Part shown: piece after piece, positions 41,097 through 52,359 of the stretch
Layout of the letters: each line of letters opens with the position of its first letter
Position numbering within the stretch: the first letter of the stretch is position 1
NCBI GenBank assembly: GCA_009746045.1
Contig: RPFO01000065.1
Span: forward strand, 8,936,542-9,000,541
Source of the DNA: Mesostigma viride
Taxonomy: Eukaryota > Streptophyta > Mesostigmatophyceae > Mesostigmatales > Mesostigmataceae
Length of the DNA stretch: 64,000 bases
Reading direction: 5' to 3'
Notes under the pieces: generated by a model
Told to the model about the DNA's origin: nothing
What the model saw: the letters and a program-made list of their open reading frames with translations, nothing else
Databases searched by the model: none
Position numbers and translations under genes: made by a program

Positions 41097-43366
41097 TTAA
41101 GGGGTCCGGACGGACCGGAATTATTTCGCGCCAAAAAATTCGCGCCGGTACCCGGCACGTGAAATTGTGGTGCACGATGCGCGTAACCCTTGCGCCAAGT
41201 TGGCCATGGCGACGTGCGTTAGGTAATAAATGCAGTAATATGGCAATAAGACCGCAGAAAATTATGCAGATGCATCAAATCAAAGTTTCATCATGATCTT
41301 GCGTAGCCGAAGATGCATTATTGACGAGATCGATGCCATTTTTCATCCGCGTTTGCGAGGGGGTCTGGCCCGGAAATCTTGCCGCAACGAATAAGCAGCA
41401 ATACATGCCTACAGCGATAATTACAAAGGTTCTTAGTCCCTAGCGATGCAGAAAGCAACGTTCATTAACGGGGAGATTGAAAATGTTAAAGAACCTTTTA
41501 TTTTATTACTTTTCCTCGTCATTTTCGGAAAGAAAACGCCAGGTCCTGCTTTATGCGCTGTCAACCCGTCCATGGGTGGCTGGCATTTCTTGCGCGCCTT
41601 GTCAGGAAAGGTAGCATGCCATTGTACGTCTATTATCCAGTGGTTACCCCCGAAGTCTATTGCGTTTAGAAATCCCTTTATTCTAAGCTTTCAGCACGGT
41701 TTCCTGGAAGGGTGCGTTGTTTTGTTCGCCGCTTGCTGCATGCACGTCTCTAGTTTTCCGGCAGCTTTCAACCGATTCGCTTACGTTATGCGTGGCAAGC
41801 TCTGAAATCCTGTCTAGGATTGGGTAATATCAAGGTAAGCTGCTACGTTAATGTAATGATATATGGAAGGATTTGGATGGCAGAGTGCTTATATTGCATA
41901 TTCAACACGTACCCCGGCATGCCTCGAGCTAGGGCGGCATGCAACAAGCTGGCGAGCATATGAACCGTGCGTCTCAACGTGCTGGGAAACAAGGTGGCTA
42001 TACTTCTCTTGCTGGCCATGCTTTGTATATGTGTAAGCTATGCTTACGTGTGTGTCCTCTTTAGATTTGTGGATCACAGCCACTATGCTTCACAATCAAT
42101 GTGCTCTCAAGGATGCTAGCCATGCTTATGAGGATGGCTGCAAGCCATTTCTCTTATGGCTTTGCTGTATTTCGTGTTTGCGCTTACAGTTCTGTTTTGT
42201 TGGTTGGTTTTTGAACGGGGTGATGTGAACCTGCAGGGTTAGAACATTGTGTTATTATTGCTGGTTGATTGAGGCATCATCCTCTACTCTAAGTCAGCAT
42301 AGCACGTGTAGATGAGCATGCTGTTTATGCACCTTATTGTTGAGCATGGTTTACAACCATGGTGAGGTGTGGGGTGTGGCTAGCATGTACGAGTCACCCA
42401 TCTAATCCCACATGTTTCTGTTGCTATTGAACGTTGCTTGGGCCTCTAAGCATTTCTGTTATTACCAATGAAGATTGCCAACTATGCTACCATAGTGTGG
42501 TGCTGCATGCTATGAATGACCTCTCTAGTACTCAAGGCTCATGCTCAGCTTGATCCTGCATTTGGTGGCTGTTTGTATAACTCAATTGGCAGCCGTCTAT
42601 GTTAGGATTCTGATGATTTGTGGTGGGCAGGTGATGAAAAGGGTTATGTTTGAGCTCATGCTAGTCTATACTAGGGTTGAGGGGTGGCAGTTGAGGACAC
42701 TAGTTTATGCCATCAGTCTAGCTCAGAATGACCTGAATTTTGATTCCAAGATAGTTTGCATGATAAATAACTTGCTGGCACCTTGTTTGCCCCACTTGGT
42801 GGTGGGCAAGGTTGTGATTGGTGCAGCCATTTGGAATAAAACCGTATTTTCGTGCATTTTTTTTTTCATACAAAAGAACATAACTGTTCACATACGTGGT
42901 CAGAATGAGCTGAAAATTGGTCCCATTGATATTCCCACCCTGTGGAAGTTATTTTTATCTCCCTGGGCCCAACCCATGCGTATTCAGTTTGATTTGATTT
43001 TTTTTTTTTAGTCACAAAAAAGACGTATTTTTCGGTAAACTGCATAAGTATGCCCAGACGTGCGATTTTGGTGCTGCAAATTAGCTCCATTCTTTGGTCT
43101 GGGTGGGGATTTGACAAAAATATGGTGTTTGGTACACAAGTGTGGGGGGGTTGTCCTAGGCAATCCGTGCTTTTAGGGGGTGTGCGCGCCAAAAAAAGCT
43201 CCGTGCACATGTATTGTGATGGGCCTTGAACTCAACAAGTAGCCAGATGCATGCCCAAGGGTCATATTTATGGTCCCCCATCATAATTTGCATTGCCAGA
43301 ATGGGTATTGAGTGCAAAACATGTGTATTCAATTTGGGGGGGGGCAGGTCCGTCCGGACCCCTTAA
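41097..43366. mobile_element. TTAA-flanked (piggyBac-like) element A
   Basis: TTAA at 41097-41100 and 43363-43366 enclose 2,262 bases with perfect 16-bp TIRs GGGGTCCGGACGGACC (41101-41116) and its complement (43347-43362). The target duplication is the piggyBac-superfamily one. No transposase is recognisable; the longest frame (42541-43011) is hydrophobic and unassigned. Confidence 0.85.
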
Positions 43367-43412
43367 TAAAACACGTGCTCCCGTTGGACAGTCACGGAGC
43401 ACCGAAGTGCTT

Positions 43413-45118
43413 TTAACCCCTAAATGGTCTGGCTGCCGATTTTCCGCCTAAAACTGAGTTACAGCCGACACGTCGGCCCCTTCTCGGGGGACCAAATGCC
43501 GCGAAAACTATTGAGAATTAGGAAACGTTTAGCTGAGAAGATCGAAAGTTTATAATTTTCCTCACAGCATGGTACTAGGTTTGCATACTTCTGACAAAGT
43601 TATAGAGGTGTTCTGGCCGGTCAAAGTACAAGGGGTCAGGGTACTTTTTCACGTACAACGTGCATTCCGGAAAACGACGACCTGGCCATGGCGGCTTGCG
43701 CCCACGCATGGCATTTACGTTTTCGTTCGAATTTTCTGACCAAACTCAGGAAATTGATTTTAAACGTCCTAAAGATGATACAGGCCAATTTTTGGTTCGC
43801 GGGAATGCCATTTGATAGGTGTCGGCAGCGTTCTTGCTGGAAAAAACTGCGATCAGGCCGGACGATAGAAACGTTGACAGCAATACCTTTCCGGCGTATT
43901 TTAAAGGATATATCGGTTTCTTTGTACTTTTTATGATACATAGTAGTCTTAAACGTGCAAGGGTGGCCAGAAATCGCCGAATCCAGTGACCATGCTGCAC
44001 AACTTTGGTGTGCTGAAATGCGCCATTTTGCGGCCACCGCCTGGGCCAAGGTAACGCCATCCATGCCTGGTAAAGCTTAATCATCGTTTTCCTATCGATG
44101 TTTGACGTTTATATATACGTTCTAGCTTGTGTAGCACATTCTTTTCGCATTATTCATGCTCTTTCTTGACCCTGGCCTGGCCCCTTTCTAAAACACCCTT
44201 CTTAGATGCTTCCCTCAGTCAGTTGACCTGCCACAGGGTGATGGTGATAAGTTTTAGAGGCTGTATGGGTTTGAATACCTCCATATATGTTTGTTATACA
44301 TTTCCCACACACATATTGCATGAGTGTGAGGCAGTTGGCTGGTCTCTGTGGCATCATCAAGCATGTAACCGGTGAGTAGAAGCTTCCCATTGTCAGCATG
44401 TGCCACCAGGTGTGCTGGCCATCACCTGGCAAGCTATAGCAGCTTAGGCCTAGTTTATCCTTGCTAGGGCAAGCTGAAATAGGCTTAAAATCACTAGTTT
44501 GTTGGTGGCTGCCTTCTAGAATGCATGCCTTGCGTAGGGTATCCGTACCACGTTACCTACGTGCATGGACAAGGTGGCACCTGCACATAGGTGCCATGTA
44601 AGGGCAGTGTGATGATGCAGTTATGTTTCCCCATCATTGTGGAAGGGAAATGTATTGTGTGGCATGGTTGGGGGCCATATTAGTAGGTATTAGTAGGTAG
44701 TATGCCCACTCCTACCCCCTTGGTTGCTTTTTACCAACGGTACCCCTATGGGCTGTACTGGGTGTAACTGCTGGTATACCCACCCAAATGATGACCCCAA
44801 TGGCTCAAACTGTTCAGCAACTAATTGTTTATCATCCCTGAAGTGGTAGGTGCCTAGCTCTTACAACATAATTCAAAATGCACATTCTACCAAAAATGAA
44901 AACGCTCGTCTTGACCCCCCTGACTTTGACGGCAGTTATACATGGCCTACCCTGCATATATGTAAGGTTGTGATATACCAACCCGAAGGGCAACTCATGG
45001 ACATGCTTGGCCCCCAAGGACAGCCATTGGATATGGGTGGGTTGGATGGCATCTGGTTTGCAAAATTGTGAAGTTACAGCCGATGCATCGGCAGTATTTC
45101 TGCCCATTTAGGGGTTAA
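43413..45118. mobile_element. TTAA-flanked (piggyBac-like) element B, with paired empty site
   Basis: TTAA at 43413-43416 and 45115-45118 enclose 1,698 bases with TIRs CCCCTAAATGG and subterminal GCCGA..GTTACAGCCGA inverted motifs. The interrupted sequence is intact at 38886-39107. No transposase seen. Confidence 0.87.
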
Positions 45119-45417
45119 TCGATCCCTGTGTGTGCACAACAGGAGAAAGGGCAGAGGCCCCCATGCAGTCTCCTTCATGCCTAAGGCATGCCACAGCTGC
45201 ATTCGGGCACGCTATAGCTAAACGGACGGCGCTAACGATCCGGCAATGTGTGGGTGCAATAAGACCCATGTGAGCATGGCATAACAAGGCCGAGCGTCAC
45301 TGGGCAAGTAATCTGATCATAGCCAGGACGTAGCATGGTGGCTGTACAAGGACTAAGCTAAGGCTATGGCATCCTATGCTCGTCAATATATGGGGATTTG
45401 CAGTTAGATGGGACCGC

Positions 45418-45592
45418 CAACTGCAACACATTTGCTTTGCAGTTCATGATATGGCTAAAAGTAGATTGCCTGGGACGCTCTTTCATATGCTTGGCCATGC
45501 GCCAACTGCGACACATTTGGTTTGCAGTTGAAGTGATATGACTAGGAGTCGATTGCCTTGGACGCTCTTTCATGCTTGGCCATGCGTTCCAC
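45418..45592 (+). repeat. 85-bp direct duplication
   Basis: Two diverged tandem copies containing GACGCTCTTTCAT and GCTTGGCCATGCG. Confidence 0.82.
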
Positions 45593-45796
45593 CCAAGTGA
45601 GAAGTCGGATAATATCACAGAGGCAATTGAGGATTTCGGGTGGTTGCGCAGCATGACCACAATTGAGGGTAGTACTGTTCCACAGCGTGGCATGATGACA
45701 AGCGTGCGCAAGCTAGCATATGGGCCAACTGTCAACACAACTAGTGAAGTGCTCAAGGCCAAACATCGCCAGGCCACCGAGACTTCCAAGCACTAG
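45572..45796 (+). mobile_element. PIF/Harbinger-like transposase fragment
   Basis: A 74-codon frame contains MTSVRKLAYGPTVNTTSEVL followed by KAKHRQATETSKH, resembling the RxLAYG..DEY..ESTA..L core of Harbinger transposases. Only this fragment remains, so low to moderate confidence. Confidence 0.4.
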
Positions 45797-45948
45797 CTTT
45801 CATAGAGGCGGCCCGGCCAGTGCATGTGAGGTGCCGGACTTGCATACTCTTTCTCATGAAGTGGAATCTTTGGATCCTGGCCGGGTGATGCTTGGCCCTG
45901 CTTCACTAGTTGTGTTGACAGTTGGCCCGTATGCTAGCTTGCGCACGC
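45702..45948. repeat. Inverted repeat with 47-bp arms
   Basis: Arms 45702-45748 and 45902-45948 are complementary with about one mismatch (arm core GTTGACAGTTGGCCC). The loop holds an inverted copy of the DENRRIQR coding piece from 41.0 kb. Confidence 0.85.
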
Positions 45949-45961
45949 CCTACTAGGTAAT

Positions 45962-46080
45962 GAATGGATGAATGGATGGATGGATGGATGGATGGATGGA
46001 CGGACGGACGGACGGACGGACGCACGGACGGACGGACGGACGGACGGACGGACGGACGGACGGACGGACGGACGGATGGA
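45962..46080 (+). repeat. (GGAT)n-(GGAC)n tetramer array
   Basis: About 10 GGAT then about 18 GGAC units. It sits at the 3' end of the LINE fragment on the opposite strand, the place where many LINEs carry simple-repeat tails. Confidence 0.95.
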
Positions 46081-46601
46081 CCCCATGTCCTCTACTACTA
46101 GCTGTTCTTTGAAGGTGCGGGCCTTGCGGCGTCTAACATCATGGGGCCCGGCCCACGTCAGGAGGTGCCGGCCAGGCTGAGCGGGTCGCAATCCTGCGGG
46201 GGGGCCACGTGAGGTGTCTACCTGGTTGGTGCGAGCTAGGTGCCCTACAAGCTGCAGGCGCCGCTGCTTAATGGTGCTGGTGATATATGGCATGCCAAGG
46301 TAAAGGTCCTCATTGCGGACATGAGCAGCATATCCTAAGTACTCTGAAAATGGATCGCAGCATGTTGGTGACCGCGCCGTCCAGCTTAATTGCGGGCCAG
46401 GTCGGCGGTGAGGGTCCACGTCTCGGCCCCATACGTAAGAACAGGAAGGACGAGGACCTTAAAACAGGTCCTGTTTCTCGATCTTGCCGAGGGGCTTGCG
46501 CCACAGGGCCCGGTATTGGCGTAAAGCGTGCCAGGCGAGGGAGATGCGGTGGTCCACATCGGCCTCGCAGCTGGGAAGCAGGCTGCCCAGCAGCTTGACA
46601 C
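46081..46601 (-). mobile_element. LINE (non-LTR retrotransposon) 3' fragment
   Basis: Minus-strand frames encode VLVLPVLTYGAETWTLTADL, then DGAVTNMLRSIFRV, then IKQRRLQLVGHLART, the post-RT end of Jockey/RTE-like LINE ORF2. At least two frameshifts; 5' truncated. Confidence 0.75.
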
Positions 46602-46856
46602 GGTACGTCCCGATACAGGACTCGAGAGCCGTCAAGGAGAAAGAGGGCTAGCTGGCTATTATTTGATCTGGCTATTATTTGATTTGGCTATTATTTGATC
46701 TGGCTATTATTTGATTTGGGCTAGCTGGCTATTATGACTATACTGTATTATATACGGCGGGGCTGCAAGTCAGTTAGCCAGTTGGATCCCACGCAGGTCA
46801 TAGCCAGGGCTGCTTTAATGCATTAATTAAGAACATGAACACATACAATTAATTAA

Positions 46857-49499
46857 TTAAGGGGAGGTGGCACCCCAAAAACCTTAAAATTTGACCCATG
46901 CTAATATCACTTGAAATTCATTTGCACAATGCTGAATTATGATTGGGGGCACTAAATAACATCTCTAGTGAGTTGTCCATGCACTTGTTGGGGGTACTAC
47001 CCCCATATATACGCCAATAATGCGCTATAAATAGCAAAAGACGCTAATTAGGGCTGGGTATGCCCCAGCCAATTCACTTATTTGTTGGCTACCAAAAATC
47101 AAGGTCGTATAGTTCCCTGAGTTTGTAGCTTGCTGAGCTATTTACATCATGGAAATGGCAAAACCTTGAACAGTTATTAATTTTCCCGCAAAACAGGTCA
47201 TTTTTTACCGGACATTGGGAATAAACATGTCATAAACACTTCCGATAAGGCCACAAAATCAACAAAAATTCCGGCTAACAGGGGGACAGCAGTGTTCCAA
47301 GTCCCAGGTCATTCCGACAAGTCTAGCTCAAGTTATTGCGTCAGACGTGTTTTCAGAAAAATGCCCGCTAAAACAGAAAATGTCACTATATCAGCCCTTG
47401 TAAGCATCCTGCACAAGGCAGGCAGGGCAAAACCAATCCCCCTTGGGCTTCTTAGTCAACGGGGGGTCAGCGCAGCACCCATGCAGTCCTCCCTTGCACC
47501 CGAATGTGCTGCACAGCAGGAAAGGGACACCGTCAATTTCATCGGGGACGCACATGCAAGGCAAGGAATATCATCACATCATTCTCATCATCACTACTAC
47601 CTTCCCCATCGTCCCCCTGCCCCTCCCTTTGCATCACGTCGTGGCAGCCACCCTTAAAACAGGTCATTCCGACAAGTCTAGCTCAAGTAATAAGGTTATG
47701 CGTGCTAAAACCTGAACATAAGCTTAAGGGGGTTTTCTTTGTATACATGGCCACTTAGGCATGATGTTTTCCATCCAAAAAGCCAGAAAGCATGCCCCAC
47801 TCGATCACAAAACATAAGCAAACGGCTAGGCACCACATCTGCCCTCACCTGCCCTCGGCATGGCCAACCTTGCCAGCGCAAGCATAGCAACACGATCGCT
47901 AGGCATACATGCCAAGAGAGCATACACTATACTCTACCCAAGGTTACCTTGTAAACTTCATGCCAAGAACTCAGCAAATCTATGATCAAAAGCACATATA
48001 ATTAACTCTAGCACACTGATGACGACACATGCTCAAGGTTGGGGGTCACTGTGGCACGCACTGATGGGTTTCCTAGACGACCACTCACCACCTGACAAGG
48101 CGCTAAGGACCACTCAGAAAGCAAGTAAACACAATCACACTTTACATGCCATCAACATGGATCAAATCCATGCTGAATATGTTCTGAAGTACAAAGGGGT
48201 GGCCACGCACCTCATACTCCTTCACCGTCCCTCGAGCATGGCCAGACTTATAAGTACGTGAATAGCAATTATGATGATGGCACTAACATGCATTACCAGC
48301 ATTCTCTATGTTTCTCCCAGGTTAGAGTGTAAGGGTTATGCCAACCAAGCTTACCAACACAGCAACAACTCCTTAACTGCCCTACCCGACATGGGCAACA
48401 AACTGGAACTATGGAGGGCAAGGAACCAAGAAGATCATGGCATACAAAGCTTGCATGCAGTCAACCATGTCAACCATGGTTGGCTCAGCACATTGCTGTC
48501 TTGTCACATCATCATAACAAGGAAAGCTCAAGTAAACCAATGATGGCAGCTATCTACATGCAGTCACACAAATGCAATATCTCCAACATGATCGTCGATA
48601 AAAAACTTCCTTCCCTGCACGATAAAATGCAAAGAAACCAGTGGCGGCCGTTCAGCTTCTGACCGCTGTGATGCCGCTGCGAGGAAAGGGTGCGTCACTA
48701 TCACAAACAAGAAGCGTCCATACGCACAACATCCTTGCCAGAACACGTGCTATGAAATCCCTTACGCCTTCCCTAGGATCTATCGGTTGAGACTGAAGCG
48801 GATTTGATCAAGACATCAACGAAAACAAGCTAAAGCTGCCAGGTATTCGTCAACACGACGGCGAGCAACGGAGAGTTAACTGGCGGAAACTGACCAAAAC
48901 GAACGCAAAAAACTTCGAACGATGAGCTCTTCGAAGAAAGAACTGATAGTAGATAACAGTCGCCACAAATCTATACCTTGCCCTCGTAGATCCCTCGCCC
49001 AGGCGCGCAACAACTGCCGTTCTTCCATGGAAGGTTCCGACATGCACTGCGCAGGCCTCAAGAAATACTTACCGAGAATGGCCGAAAATGTAGCAAAAGC
49101 ACCCGTTCGGTTTAGAATTCGATGCTACCGATATGAATGCATCCTTCACGGTCAAAAAGACCCCCAAAACTGAGAATTTACTGCCGCAGTCACGAATTCT
49201 ATTTTATTCCGCGCGACCAAAAAATGCAGATTACCCCCCATGCCGATGGCAGTAAAAGAAAGCAGCGATATTGTAAACCAGCCACTTGCCGCCGCAACCC
49301 AACATCATTAAATCATCGTCTTCAACATCCAAGCATTTTTTTGGCATTTCTCTAGCCCTACATAGCTAGTTTCGCCTAAACGCAGTCGCCATGGCCACTT
49401 CCGCAAGTGGTGCGCGCACGGAGCACCCACTTTTCACGGTACGGCCGGTGCCGCGAATTTTTTCGCGCGGAAAATATTCGGCGCGCCACGTCCCCTTAA
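46857..49499. mobile_element. TTAA-flanked (piggyBac-like) element C
   Basis: TTAA at 46857-46860 and 49496-49499 enclose 2,635 bases with imperfect TIRs (GGGGAGGTGGCACCCC against GGGGACGTGGCGCGCC). The reverse complement of its right end continues GAATATTTTCCGCGCGAAAA, closely matching the left end of element A, so they are one family. A minus-strand frame near 49043 reads MSEPSMEERQLLRAWARDL and is unassigned. Confidence 0.75.
47309..47700 (+). repeat. Two-copy repeat inside element C
   Basis: GGTCATTCCGACAAGTCTAG, then CTCAAGTAATA, occurs at about 47307 and 47663. Confidence 0.75.
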
Positions 49500-49700
49500 G
49501 AACATACCTCCGTGGGCGCACATAGTTTTCACCATTTGCGACGTGCCAAATCAGAATACCTCCGTGGGGAGGATCTATGTAACACATATCCCTGAGAAGG
49601 GGCATATGGTTTTTAATACATTCCTTGATATGGTTCAGTTAGGGATGGATGGATGGATGGACGGACGGATGGATGGATGGATGGATGGATGGGTGCACAC
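49500..49700 (+). repeat. Dispersed repeat (intact copy) with (GGAT)n tail
   Basis: ATACCTCCGTGGGGAGGATC, then ACACATATCCCTGAGAAGGG, then TTTTTAATACATTC, followed by a GGAT array at 49643-49691. Element C has inserted at its TTAA. Confidence 0.8.
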
Positions 49701-49999
49701 ATTCCTACCGGTCTATCCTATCTATCTAAGTAGACGGGGCTGGACCCTAGCGGTCTCGACTGGCATGCTTCCCACGGGTGCAAATATGCAAGCTAAGGAC
49801 TTTCCCACAGCATCGGGGTCATTGTCTTCTACTACCTGGGCCCACTTGGCCCACTTGGCCTTGCCCTGCATCTTTAATAATACATCACTCATATTGATTA
49901 AGTCAGTGCATCCCGTTAGGAAATGCAAGACATGCATGCATGGCGTAATTATTAATAAGCTTGCATATACACAGACGAATGAACCTAGTAAAAACAGAT

Positions 50000-52215
50000 C
50001 GCGGTGCGTGCTAAGAGTAAGGCAGTGTGGCCTGCGCGCAATGAAAGCGGTTTACCAAGAGTTGTGCACGAGTGTGTGTTCACATTTCCCCCTCCGCTCT
50101 CCCGGCCACCAGGCACCAACCACACATACATGTATAGTTATACAAGTGTTGTCCAGATCTCTTTTTGATTGGCAGGGAAGTCGTGATGCCTTGAATAGTG
50201 CCGGATGACTACTCATTGCGAAATTAGTGAGTAGGGTGTTGTCCAGATCTCTTTTGGATCACAAAACTGCAGCGCAGGACATGAAGTGCATGAACGAGCA
50301 TGTGCACCCTGGTGCACTGATAATGGGCGATGCATCCCAGCCAATGCACGCCCCCCAAATGAGTGCTGCAACGGCAAGCTTGGCTACCAGACCTGTCAAC
50401 ACAGTTATCTTGGCATGGACTGGGTGGCAGTCGAGGAACACTGCCACAACCACGAACACGCAAAAGTGAATGCGTCCCACATCAGGGTAGCATACAGGAA
50501 GCAAGAGAAAGTCCAGCCATTAGTTAATTAAGTAGTCGCCCACCACAAGCAAGGAAGCATAGCAAGCATGGGCATGAGAAGCAATGCCATCACGCTCACA
50601 ACTGATTCCATTCATCACTGCGATCCGAGTTGAGCTTAGATCGATGAAACCCGGTGTATTTCTCGACGCAAGGAAAAAAAATTTCAAATGCAGATTGAGG
50701 CAGAGAGGCAGGAAGTTACGTTGGAACAACACAGACAATGGGATGGAACCTTTTTTTTCCCTTTCCCTTTTTCTTTTGAGGCAAAGAAAAAGTCAGCAGC
50801 AAGGGAGCACCTTCGTACACATAGTGATGCTGCTGCCGATATGCCAAAGTGCAGTTTGATCGCACACGCGGCTAATTTAGTGTACGACCACTTGATCGCA
50901 TACATGGCTATTTGTTTACGGCCGCACAAGGGAGCAGCGATCGACCGTGTTATTTATAGCAGTAAGCACAGACAGACCGGTCTATTACCTATCATACCAG
51001 AGCTCCGCAACTGCATGCAACACTAGGCTCTGACCAGAGGAGAAAAGTCTGCTGGAGCGCCCCAGTGGGTGCGATGTGCGCTGGCCCAGCACACTGCAGA
51101 TTCGTGGGGCCCGGAAAAATTCCAAGGCCACACATTGCGATGAAACTAGGACACCCTCCTGGCTAACTAGCTGTAACAAGTGGCCGCATTTCGCTTCTAA
51201 GGCTGCGTACCGTTGATGCTAAGGGAATTTGATGTCAGCGCCAGAAGGTTGATGAGGTGGGCGGCCGCCAGCTCCAGTTTCCAAATCTGAAAGGACAATC
51301 TCTCAAACAGCAATAGCCAGCCACCCAGCCAAAAGAGTTATTGATATTTAAAATGCATTCGCAATATCATGTGCTGACCGGGTGCGCTACGCGTCGGGGT
51401 GAATTTCCTTAATTAAGGAACCCCTAAACATAAAATTTGAGCTTGCACCATAGCCAAACCGGTAGCCTTCCTGAAAGCAACTCGCCCCCTGCTGTTACAC
51501 AAAGACATGGCATGTGGTGTCAGGGGCTATGGTGGCATGGCATCCTACCACCATCAATTGCAACTCGCACCCCCATGTGGCATCAACATGCCAAGCCTCC
51601 TCCGCGAAACTGAAGGGGGCAGAGCCTCCTGGGGAGTCCTAAAGGTGCAGATCCTGAAAGGTGTAATGCTTCCAACGTTACAAGCCTCCTTGGGAATACT
51701 GAAGGTGCAAAGCTACTGAATCGACTCATTGATAAATGCAATACTACTCAAGGTACAAAGCTTCTTCAACGAATACCAACTCAAGATAAGCATGTTCTTA
51801 GCCCTGGGCGAGGGTGCGCATGCTACACAGCACTCAGCTTCCGCACCGGACAACGTGTGTGGTCGACCGCAGGCACAAGCACGGGCAGAGCAAGGGACCT
51901 TGGCCAAGGCACGATGGCGCATTCCGCGTTGCCATATATGACCGTTTACTTGACCAATTCCACACATTTCAGCAGTTTACTCGAGCGGTGCCAAACATTC
52001 ATGATTCATCCTTACTACCATGTTTCATGGAGAGCAGACGGGCCTGAGTGCTGCAACCGGCACTGGGCGGGCCTAATGCTGGCGTGGCGTGGCGCGCCAG
52101 CGTCAGACGCTGCCAAGTGCCGGCAAGGCATGCTCAGTTGCTCACCACACGCGCGCATGAGGGGCACAAGCTCACCGTGGGGACGATCGCTTCGAAAGGC
52201 AGGCCCTTGCGTGAT
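50000..52215. other. Intergenic: no supported gene
   Basis: Short frames on both strands without family signal. The words GTGTTGTCCAGATCTCTTTT occur twice (about 50145 and 50237). I see no RNA gene or transposase. Confidence 0.5.
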
Positions 52216-52219
52216 TTAA

Positions 52220-52357
52220 AGTAGCCTATCAATCTCAATTACTTGGGCAATAGACATCACCCTGAAGTAGCATATCACTCTCAATTACTTGGGCAATAGA
52301 CATCACCCTGAAGTAGCCTATCAATCTCAATTACTTGGGCAATAGACATCACCCTGA
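52220..52357 (+). repeat. 46-bp minisatellite, three copies
   Basis: Unit AAGTAGCCTATCAATCTCAA then TTACTTGGGCAATAGACATC. Confidence 0.93.
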
Positions 52358-52359
52358 AC

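Noticed and set aside
51405-51440. TTAATTAAGGAACCCCTAAA as the end of a fourth TTAA element
   Set aside because: No matching inverted end with TTAA was found in the window.
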